This document shows, piece after piece, positions 26,919 to 32,592 of a DNA stretch of 32,592 nucleotides. Every line of letters begins with the position of its first letter. The stretch's first letter is position 1. The stretch covers positions 539,396 through 571,987 of the forward strand of contig CANNBJ010000002.1 in the NCBI GenBank assembly GCA_947502835.1, written 5' to 3'. A program made the translations under genes and the position numbers. The notes beneath the pieces were generated by a model, which did not search any database, had not been told where the DNA came from, and saw only the letters and a program-made list of their open reading frames with translations. The DNA is from Bdellovibrionales bacterium (lineage in GTDB: Bacteria > Bdellovibrionota > UBA1018 > CAIMNF01).

Positions 26919-28157
26919 ATGAAAAAGGCGACCACAAAAAAAGGCGTTTCCAAAACAAAGCCGATTCAAGCCTTCGTGCACGCATCGTATGTGTACACGG
27001 GCGAGGGGATCGTCGAAAAAGAGGGACGCATGCTGGTTCCCTCGGATCTATCCGGGATTGAGGACGGGGCGGTTGTTTTCGATTCTGACAGGATTTTGTG
27101 GGTCGGTCCCACCTCGGAGATCCCTTCGGAATACAAAGGGGTAAAGAGGACGGATCTCAAGAAGCGCAATGCGATCATGCCAGGACTCATCGATGCGCAC
27201 ACGCATCTGGTGTTTGCGGGGTCCCGTGCCCATGAGTTCGCCAGGCGCTGTGCAGGTGCCACTTATCAGGAAATCGCAGAGGAGGGCGGCGGGATTCTCA
27301 CAACGGTGAACGCCACAAGAGCCGCAAGCCGGCAGGAACTCTTTGAGTTGGCTCTTAAGCGCGCTCTCATTGCGTATCGCCATGGAGTGCGTACGATCGA
27401 ATGCAAGTCGGGGTACGGGCTTGACCACGAAGCTGAAATGAAATGTCTGAAGGTGGTATCGGATCTCGCAGAGGCGCTCCCGCAGATGACCTTTGTGTCC
27501 ACCTATCTTGGAGCGCACGCGGTGCCTGCGGGAATGAAGAAGGCGAAATACATCGACGAAATGATCCACCGCACGCTTCCCGAAGTGGCAAAGAAGAAGC
27601 TTGCGCGATTTTGTGATGTTTTCATTGAGGAGGGGTATTTCACCCTTCAGGAGGGCGAGCGTATTTTGCGGGCTGCAAAAAAGCTCGGCCTTGAAACCAA
27701 AGTGCATGCCGATGAACTCTCCAACACCGAATCCGCGCGCCTCGCTGCAAAGCTCGAAGCATCCTCGGCGGATCATTTGCTGAAGATTTCCGACAAGGGA
27801 GTAGCAGCCCTTGCGAAATCCGATACGGTCGCCATGATGCTCCCCGGGACTGCATTTTACCTGAAGGCACAGTTTGCACCGGCGAGGAGGCTTCTGGATG
27901 CCGGTGCGCGAGTAGGGATCGCGACCGATTTCAATCCCGGTTCCTGCTATTCCTTGAATTTGCCACTCATGATGAATCTGTCGGCGCTGTATCTTTCGAT
28001 GAATGCGGCCGAGATCTTCGCGGGTGTCACCTATTCCGCGGCGGCGAGCCTTGGACTTCAGCACCGAAAAGGGGCCTTGATGGAAGGATATGATTCAGAC
28101 TTCGTGGTGCTCCCGTATGAGCATTTCGAGGAAATGTACTACCGCATGGGCTGGTAA
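26919..28157 (+). CDS. hutI: Imidazolonepropionase
   Basis: HutI is the amidohydrolase-fold zinc or iron enzyme that opens imidazolonepropionate to N-formimidoylglutamate, the step after HutU. The 412-residue protein shows the metal motif LIDAHTHLVFAGSRAHEF, then GATYQEIAEEGGGILTT, ECKSGYGLD, THVHADE-like KVHADELSNTESA, SADHLLKIS, MLPGTAFYL and ATDFNPGSC. The first 15 or so residues are unusually lysine-rich (MKKATTKKGVSKTK). GTGAGG lies about 8 bases before the ATG. The formimidoylglutamate-hydrolysing gene that should complete the pathway is not adjacent. Confidence 0.97.
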   Translation: MKKATTKKGVSKTKPIQAFVHASYVYTGEGIVEKEGRMLVPSDLSGIEDGAVVFDSDRILWVGPTSEIPSEYKGVKRTDLKKRNAIMPGLIDAHTHLVFAGSRAHEFARRCAGATYQEIAEEGGGILTTVNATRAASRQELFELALKRALIAYRHGVRTIECKSGYGLDHEAEMKCLKVVSDLAEALPQMTFVSTYLGAHAVPAGMKKAKYIDEMIHRTLPEVAKKKLARFCDVFIEEGYFTLQEGERILRAAKKLGLETKVHADELSNTESARLAAKLEASSADHLLKISDKGVAALAKSDTVAMMLPGTAFYLKAQFAPARRLLDAGARVGIATDFNPGSCYSLNLPLMMNLSALYLSMNAAEIFAGVTYSAAASLGLQHRKGALMEGYDSDFVVLPYEHFEEMYYRMGW

Positions 28158-28168
28158 AAAGTGAGCTT

Positions 28169-29224
28169 ATGAAAAAGATCGTCATCCACTCGCCCGGCGG
28201 GCATACGCACTTGAAACTGGAAGAACATCCGGATCTGGAAGCCGGGCCGGGACAGGTCGTGGTGAGTACTCATGCGGCGGGCGTGAACTATGCCGATGTT
28301 TGCGTGCGCTGGGGCGTGTACGAATCGGCAAAACGCTTTGTCGGATGGCCCATCACCCCGGGATTTGAGTACTCAGGCTTCATCAAGCATGCGGGTTCCG
28401 GTGTGACCCGATTCAAGCCCGGAGATCCTGTGTTCGGGATCGGCTTTTTCAATTCCTATGCAAGCGAGGTATGTGTCTCCGCCAAGCATGTCTATCCGAT
28501 TCCTGCAGAGCTTGGCTTATCGGGAAGTGCAGCATTTCCGGCCGTGTTCATGACGGCCTACCATGCGCTTTTCCAGTTGGTGCGTCTTCCGGCCCGTGCC
28601 CGCGTATTGATTCATTCAGCAGGAGGCGGAGTGGGCTCGGCACTCGTTCAGCTGTGCAGGATCGCGGGATTCGAAAGCGTCGGTGTGGTGGGCAGTTCAC
28701 ACAAGGTTTCGTATGTCAGGGAGCTCGGTGCAAATCACGTGATCGACAAGTCCAAAGAAGATTGGAGCCGTCGAGCAAAGGAGCTCGTACCCGGTGGATT
28801 CGATGCAGTCTTGGACGCAAATGGCACTTCCACCCTGAGAGCAAGCTACGAACTCCTGCGACCGACCGGAAAGTTGATCTCTTATGGCAGTCATTCGATT
28901 CTTCCGATGTCAGCGAGCGGGAGGATGAATTATCTGAAGGCCGCATGGGGAATGATCCGGATGCCGAGGTTTTCCCCGGTTCGTTTGTTCACCGACAACA
29001 AGAGTGTGATCGGGTTCAATTTGTCGTTTCTCTTTGACCGCGATGATCTCATCACCGAGGGAATGGATGCTCTTCTCCGTTGGGTGGAGGAGGGAAGAAT
29101 CATCCCTCCGAAAGTTACCGAGTTTCTCCTCGAGAATGCCGGAGAGGCTCATCGTTTGCTTGAGTCGGGTCAAAGCACGGGAAAGCTCGTGCTCCTCATG
29201 AACCGAAACGCGAATCCTTCTTGA
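28169..29224 (+). CDS. Zinc-independent medium-chain dehydrogenase/reductase, quinone-oxidoreductase-like
   Basis: A 351-residue NAD(P)H-dependent oxidoreductase of the MDR superfamily. The N-terminal GroES-like domain has NYADVCVRWGVYESAKRF and PGFEYSGFIKHAGSGVTRF. The Rossmann domain has IHSAGGGVGSALVQLCRIAG followed by GANHVIDKSKEDW. Zinc-ligand cysteines of classical alcohol dehydrogenases are missing, which places it with quinone reductase/VAT-1-like members. The substrate is unknown. It starts 11 bases after hutI, so it may be co-transcribed, but no role in histidine breakdown is known for such enzymes. Its 3' end overlaps the convergent phosphatase gene by 29 bases. Confidence 0.9.
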   Translation: MKKIVIHSPGGHTHLKLEEHPDLEAGPGQVVVSTHAAGVNYADVCVRWGVYESAKRFVGWPITPGFEYSGFIKHAGSGVTRFKPGDPVFGIGFFNSYASEVCVSAKHVYPIPAELGLSGSAAFPAVFMTAYHALFQLVRLPARARVLIHSAGGGVGSALVQLCRIAGFESVGVVGSSHKVSYVRELGANHVIDKSKEDWSRRAKELVPGGFDAVLDANGTSTLRASYELLRPTGKLISYGSHSILPMSASGRMNYLKAAWGMIRMPRFSPVRLFTDNKSVIGFNLSFLFDRDDLITEGMDALLRWVEEGRIIPPKVTEFLLENAGEAHRLLESGQSTGKLVLLMNRNANPS

Positions 29225-30194
29225 ACCGCTTTGGAAGATGCCGGAGGCGGACCTTGAGTTCGAATGCGCGAAGGATGATTTCACGAACCGAGAGATGGGA
29301 TAAGGTCGTTCCAGGATCGGGACGAGCTCCGGGTTCGATTCCAGCGCCGCGCAAATAGAGCCAGATTCTCTTGGATTCCGGGTATTTCCTGCCGTGTTCG
29401 CGCCAGCGTTCCCCGCCCCTTCCGCGTCCATGGTCCGTGGTCACCACGAGCAAGGTGTTTTTGCCGTACTTCCCGCTTTGATCAAGTACATCCGCGATCT
29501 CACGGATCCATTGGTCATAGGAACCGAGAGTTTTCAGATACTCGGGATGATTTCCCGCATGAGCCCATTCATCCGCATCGAGCAGGCTCAGGTAGAGGAA
29601 TCTTGGTTGCCTTGATTTCAAAAAGTGAAGCGCATGCGCATAGGTGAACGAATCGTAGCGCGCACTCCAGATCCCGGGGCGATTCCATTTCGGGATGGAT
29701 GCGGCCTGTTCCAAATCAATCCGGTCATGCACGGGATCTGCGAGGTTCGCAGGGTCAAGGCCTGCATTCAGGTACAGGGGAGAGCTGCTTCGCTTGTAGG
29801 CGCGCTTCAAATGCTCCCAAGATGCGAATGCGGCCATCTTTCCCGGATCAAGATTCAAGGATCGTTGGATGACCTCGGGAAAGGTCTCGCGCTGGACCCC
29901 TTTGCAAAAATTGGAATAACAAAAGGGAGTCGACCCAAGGAAGATGGATTGGTAGCCGGGAAGGCTCAGGTTCACCGGATTGGAGACGTGAACGGTGGAG
30001 TCGATTTCATCACCGAGGAGAACTCCTTCGGAGGCGAGGTCTCCGGTAAGGTGGGGCATCGCCGAATTCCGGAAGACCGATTCCCATTGGATTCCGTCGA
30101 GAGTGACCAGAATCACATTCGGTTCCGCCCGGGCTGGCACGCTGAACGAAAGAAACGGGTTCAGGAACAAAAGCAACAACAGGGCGAATTTCAT
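29196..30194 (-). CDS. Exported alkaline-phosphatase-superfamily hydrolase
   Basis: A 332-residue protein with a signal peptide (cleavage likely after PARA, residue 23). The mature part begins NVILVTLDGIQWESVF, whose D33 is a metal-ligand-type aspartate. NLSLPGYQSIFLG is a possible nucleophile region, DADEWAHAGNHPEYL supplies metal-ligand D and H, and TTDHGRGRGG supplies the final D-H pair. These are the hallmarks of sulfatases, nucleotide pyrophosphatases and phosphoglycerol transferases; I cannot choose among them. The ATG overlaps the EamA gene stop by 4 bases, and it is the last gene of a three-gene operon. Confidence 0.85.
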   Translation of the reverse strand: MKFALLLLLFLNPFLSFSVPARAEPNVILVTLDGIQWESVFRNSAMPHLTGDLASEGVLLGDEIDSTVHVSNPVNLSLPGYQSIFLGSTPFCYSNFCKGVQRETFPEVIQRSLNLDPGKMAAFASWEHLKRAYKRSSSPLYLNAGLDPANLADPVHDRIDLEQAASIPKWNRPGIWSARYDSFTYAHALHFLKSRQPRFLYLSLLDADEWAHAGNHPEYLKTLGSYDQWIREIADVLDQSGKYGKNTLLVVTTDHGRGRGGERWREHGRKYPESKRIWLYLRGAGIEPGARPDPGTTLSHLSVREIILRAFELKVRLRHLPKRFKKDSRFGS

Positions 30195-31138
30195 GAACGG
30201 GGTTCCGTCGAGGTTGCTCCGGAGCCTGTGCCATACTCATCGCCGTGAATCAGGGAGATTTGGGTGACCGAGAGCAAAAGCACGAGGGTGAATACGATCT
30301 GGAGCGGGGTCAGAACGGTGTCGAGGAAATGATAATTGAGGAGGATCGCCCCAACCGGGAAGATCAGCTCCACAATCGTGGTTGTGGCAGCAGTCGTGTG
30401 TTTCATTCCGGAGTAGTAGGTCCACATGGCAAGGACTCCCGGAAAGAGGCCGAGGTAAAGATAGGTGAGGCGAATGGAAGGGTCAAAGAGGGTGTTCAAT
30501 TTCGAGAACCCCGATCCGAAATGAAGAATCACGCAAAGAGTGGCAAGGCCGAAGACAAAGCGCCAGAAGGTGGCGATGAGGGGATCCACCTGATGCAGGA
30601 GGCGTTTTCCGGTCACCGTCGAGACCGCCCAGATGAAGGATGCACCGAGCGAAAAGAGAACCCCTTTCGCGGGAGAGGGGCTTGGGGAAAAGTTCGGCAT
30701 GGGCGTTTCAAAAATATTGAGGACCACGCAGGCGAACACTACGACCGATGCCCATTTGAAAAAGTTACGGCTCGGAGTTTCGCCCAGAACCCACTGGGCA
30801 ATGAGCACGACGGCGACGGGTTGGGTTTTTTGAAGGAGGATATTCAGGGTTGGATTCAGGTACTGGAAGGCTTCCGTGAACAGGAGAAGGGCGATCGCCG
30901 ATCCGCCCGCACCCACAAAGGCGCACCCGAGCCAGTTCTTCAGGCCCCCGAGTTGGAAGAGGCGGGTGCCGGACTTGAAGAGCAGAATCGGAATCAGGGC
31001 AAGAACACCGATCAGGTGTTCCACGAATACGAGAAACGCAGGATCACTTTTCGCGATCGCAGGAACCCGGACAATCGCGTCCGTGGCCCAGAGGAGGGAT
31101 CCAATGCCGACCAAAAACGGGCCCAGAGTAGGCTTCAT
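30191..31138 (-). CDS. EamA-family (DMT superfamily) inner-membrane transporter
   Basis: A 315-residue protein with about ten hydrophobic helices arranged as two EamA repeats (GIGSLLWATDAIVRVPAIA and GVLFSLGASFIWAVSTVTGK). Such proteins export or import amino acids, nucleotides or other small metabolites; the substrate is unknown. FTEAFQYLNPTLNILLQKTQP and the corresponding MKHTTAATTTIVELIFPVGA in the second half are typical helix-4-like segments. I use the ATG at 31138, which overlaps the redoxin stop by 4 bases; an in-frame GTG at 31153 is less likely. The charged C-terminal tail follows the last helix. Confidence 0.88.
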   Translation of the reverse strand: MKPTLGPFLVGIGSLLWATDAIVRVPAIAKSDPAFLVFVEHLIGVLALIPILLFKSGTRLFQLGGLKNWLGCAFVGAGGSAIALLLFTEAFQYLNPTLNILLQKTQPVAVVLIAQWVLGETPSRNFFKWASVVVFACVVLNIFETPMPNFSPSPSPAKGVLFSLGASFIWAVSTVTGKRLLHQVDPLIATFWRFVFGLATLCVILHFGSGFSKLNTLFDPSIRLTYLYLGLFPGVLAMWTYYSGMKHTTAATTTIVELIFPVGAILLNYHFLDTVLTPLQIVFTLVLLLSVTQISLIHGDEYGTGSGATSTEPRS

Positions 31139-31749
31139 GATTCGCCGAGCCACTTCTCCAGGAGTTGGTGGATTTCTTCAGTGTTCCAGTCACGTCCGCC
31201 CGGCTCGACCATCAGGACTTTTCTGGATTGATCAATGATGAGGGAAAGGGGGATGGCGTGAAGATCGAAGACTTCTCCCAGTTCACCCTTGGGATCCGAG
31301 AAAAGCGGAAACTTCATTCCGAGTTTCACGGCAGCCGTAGTTGCCACCGGATGGGGGTTTTCATCGACATTGACGCCCAGGATCTCAAATCCTTTTGGGT
31401 TGAACTTCTCGCGCAGGGCGTTCAGTGAGGGCATTTCTTCGATACAGGCTTCGCACCAAGTGGCCCAGAAATTGATGAGCATGACCTTGTGTTTCAGGTC
31501 GCCCAAGCGCACGGTTCCGCCGCCCATTTGGGTGAGTTCCAGATCGGGGAGCACAGCGCCTTCGATGAGTTCGATCTGGGCCTGGTTGGATTTCATTTGT
31601 CGTTGGGTCGAGGCCTTGATTGCCAGAAGCGCTCCGACCACCACCGCCAGAATCAGCACAACCGGGATCATGAGGCGTTTCCGGCTGGGAGGGGGTTCCG
31701 GTACATAGGATGCGGTTCCAGTTGGCTCCAAGTCTTGGGAATCTTCCAT
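31135..31749 (-). CDS. Membrane-anchored TlpA/ResA-like thiol-disulfide redoxin
   Basis: A 204-residue protein with a Pro-rich cytoplasmic N-terminus, one membrane helix (about 27-45) and a periplasmic thioredoxin-fold domain. The active site is WCEAC (98-102) in NFWATWCEACIEEMPSLNAL; the cis-proline region is HAIPLSLIIDQSRKV. Such proteins reduce periplasmic disulfides, often for cytochrome c maturation. That fits the presence of two CxxCH proteins elsewhere in the window, but no specific link is shown. It is the first gene of the redoxin-EamA-phosphatase operon. The ATG has a TAGAGT hexamer 8 bases upstream and no Shine-Dalgarno sequence. Confidence 0.9.
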   Translation of the reverse strand: MEDSQDLEPTGTASYVPEPPPSRKRLMIPVVLILAVVVGALLAIKASTQRQMKSNQAQIELIEGAVLPDLELTQMGGGTVRLGDLKHKVMLINFWATWCEACIEEMPSLNALREKFNPKGFEILGVNVDENPHPVATTAAVKLGMKFPLFSDPKGELGEVFDLHAIPLSLIIDQSRKVLMVEPGGRDWNTEEIHQLLEKWLGES

Positions 31750-31778
31750 ATTGGTGCACTCTAGCGTAAAATGGGTTT
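31750..31778. promoter_or_regulatory. 29-base divergent gap carrying two back-to-back -10-like hexamers
   Basis: Start codons of the redoxin (minus, 31749) and the pilin-like gene (plus, 31779) are only 29 bases apart. TAAAAT (31767-31772) lies 6 bases before the plus-strand GTG; TAGAGT (31763-31758 on the minus strand) lies 8 bases before the minus-strand ATG. The two hexamers are 3 bases apart, so each -35 region must lie inside the opposite gene. Confidence 0.45.
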
Positions 31779-32000
31779 GTGGGGAAGAAATCCGATCAAT
31801 CCGGACAAGCGATTTTGGAATACGTGATGGTGCTGCTCGTGATCCTTTCCATTGGATTTGCCCTCCAGTCGGGCATCCGGGGGTCGCGCGACAAGCTCTG
31901 GAAGCGGATCATTTGTGATGTGACCGCCCCCTGTCCCGGCTGTGCGGCGCCCGAGTCCGCAAAGAATGTGCTCCCAAATGGCGGGAACTGTCCCAGGTAA
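31779..32000 (+). CDS. Small Flp/TadE-like pilin-type protein
   Basis: A 73-residue protein beginning MGKKSDQSGQAILEYVMVLL. The basic leader, G-Q-A-x-L-E-Y and a hydrophobic helix resemble the class III signal/pilin motif of Flp pilins and TadE-like pseudopilins. Processing near the glycine before QAILEY is expected. The rest is short, with three cysteines in DVTAPCPGC and NCPR that might form a disulfide. It starts at a GTG with no Shine-Dalgarno sequence. No tad/flp assembly genes are in the window. The assignment rests on the N-terminal motif only. Confidence 0.7.
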   Translation: MGKKSDQSGQAILEYVMVLLVILSIGFALQSGIRGSRDKLWKRIICDVTAPCPGCAAPESAKNVLPNGGNCPR

Positions 32001-32009
32001 TTCAAATGA

Positions 32010-32042
32010 AAACGGGAGGAACCGATCCGGATCCTCCCGTTT
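32010..32042. terminator. Bidirectional intrinsic terminator between the pilin-like gene and recA
   Basis: AAACGGGAGGA (32010-32020) and TCCTCCCGTTT (32032-32042) form a perfect 11-bp stem with an 11-base loop. Reading from recA (minus strand) the stem is followed by TTTTCATTT; reading plus it ends in TTTCTT. It lies 9 bases after the pilin-like stop and 20 bases from the recA stop, and thus serves both convergent genes. Confidence 0.85.
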
Positions 32043-32062
32043 CTTGATTCAGTGAAAAGAGT

Positions 32063-32592
32063 TTACTTCTTGGAAGGTGCCGCTTTCGGTGCTTCCTTCG
32101 GCGCTTCTTTCACAGCAGGCGCTGCCTTTGGTGCGCTCATGTGAACTGGGGCCGACTTGTCAGGAGTTGCTGCTCCTTTTTCATTGGTCGGAGTCGTGGA
32201 CCCTGCGGTCGGAGTTGCGGGTTTTGCGCCCACTCCGGCTTTCGCCAGTACTTCTGCGCGAAGAGTCTTGATGACTTCCGGACGCTCCTTCAGCCACCTG
32301 ATCGAATTGTCGCGGCCTTGTCCGATGCGCTCATCCTTGTAGGAGAACCAGGTTCCGCTCTTCTCGATCAGGTTGTGGTTGACGGCGATGTCGAGCAGAT
32401 CGCCCTCTTTTGAGATCCCTTCACCGTACATGATGTCGAATTCGACTTCTTTGAACGGAGGCGCGAGCTTGTTCTTCACGACCTTTACGCGGGTGCGGTT
32501 CCCGATGACGTTCTCGCCATCCTTGATCGCTTGAATGCGGCGGATGTCGAGACGCATGGATGCGTAGAACTTGAGCGCGTTTCCGCCGGTGG
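32063..32592 (-). CDS. recA: Recombinase RecA, C-terminal part, with a long basic tail
   Basis: The window shows the C-terminal 175 or so residues of RecA, the DNA strand-exchange and SOS co-protease protein; the N-terminus lies beyond the right edge. The visible part begins [18 protein letters not shown] and continues with [20 protein letters not shown] and [19 protein letters not shown]. After the normal C-terminal domain ([20 protein letters not shown]) comes a 56-residue low-complexity tail rich in Ala, Pro and Lys, ending [14 protein letters not shown]. It has 9 Lys against 4 acidic residues, whereas well-studied RecA tails are short and acidic. A shared hairpin terminator follows. Confidence 0.97.
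   Translation of the reverse strand, partial: TGGNALKFYASMRLDIRRIQAIKDGENVIGNRTRVKVVKNKLAPPFKEVEFDIMYGEGISKEGDLLDIAVNHNLIEKSGTWFSYKDERIGQGRDNSIRWLKERPEVIKTLRAEVLAKAGVGAKPATPTAGSTTPTNEKGAATPDKSAPVHMSAPKAAPAVKEAPKEAPKAAPSKK

Noticed and set aside
28169-29224. MDR gene as a histidine-utilisation enzyme
   Set aside because: It follows hutI closely, but no known histidine-degradation step uses such a reductase, so only co-transcription is suggested.

Overview
The window looks like chromosomal DNA of a Gram-negative, rod-shaped, probably motile bacterium. A Bdellovibrionota/deltaproteobacterial relative is my best guess, with moderate confidence. The reasons: MurE carries the DNPR motif of meso-diaminopimelate-adding enzymes; there is mreB, a MotA-type stator gene, a lipobox lipoprotein, a Tat substrate and an outer-membrane-barrel-like protein; FtsI ends in a PASTA domain; and the dcw (division and cell wall) cluster is broken up. 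Genes are tightly packed, with many 4-base ATGA stop/start overlaps. I found no tRNA, rRNA, CRISPR array, transposase or integrase.

Layout. 1-611: 5' part of a minus-strand motA. 766-6878: plus-strand cell-wall operon mraY-murD-ftsW-murG-murC. 6935-10234: a membrane-inserted metallophosphoesterase, an ACT-domain threonine dehydratase and a small barrel-like protein. 10262-15176: murE on the plus strand converges on minus-strand rsmH-ftsL-ftsI. A long, nearly fully paired inverted repeat (11630-11835) sits at the convergence point. 15229-17721: short-form AMP nucleosidase, mreB, rlmE. 17748-25047: a coupled minus-strand operon encoding a cytochrome-like PSCyt3/PSD2-type protein, a Tat-exported DUF1501 protein and a 1353-residue lipoprotein with about eleven FN3-like repeats and an embedded haem motif. 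25244-29224: hutU, hutI and a quinone-oxidoreductase-like gene. 29196-31749: minus-strand operon of a TlpA-like redoxin, an EamA transporter and an alkaline-phosphatase-superfamily enzyme. 31779-32000: small pilin-like protein. 32063-32592: 3' end of recA with a long basic tail.

How the genes work together. mraY, murD, murG, murC, murE, ftsW, ftsI and ftsL cover most of lipid II synthesis and septal peptidoglycan assembly, with mreB for lateral growth. murF, murB, ddl, mraZ, ftsQ, ftsA and ftsZ are not in the window. hutU and hutI carry out two consecutive steps of histidine breakdown; hutH and the last step are absent.

The best candidate for something undescribed is the 17748-25047 operon. 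It appears to distribute the domains of planctomycete-type cytochrome (PSCyt/PSD) proteins over two exported polypeptides encoded on either side of a DUF1501 gene, with a cytochrome domain nested inside an FN3 fold. A second theme is that most genes at the head of a transcription unit have a TANNNT hexamer 6-8 bases before the start codon and no Shine-Dalgarno sequence, which suggests widespread leaderless transcription.
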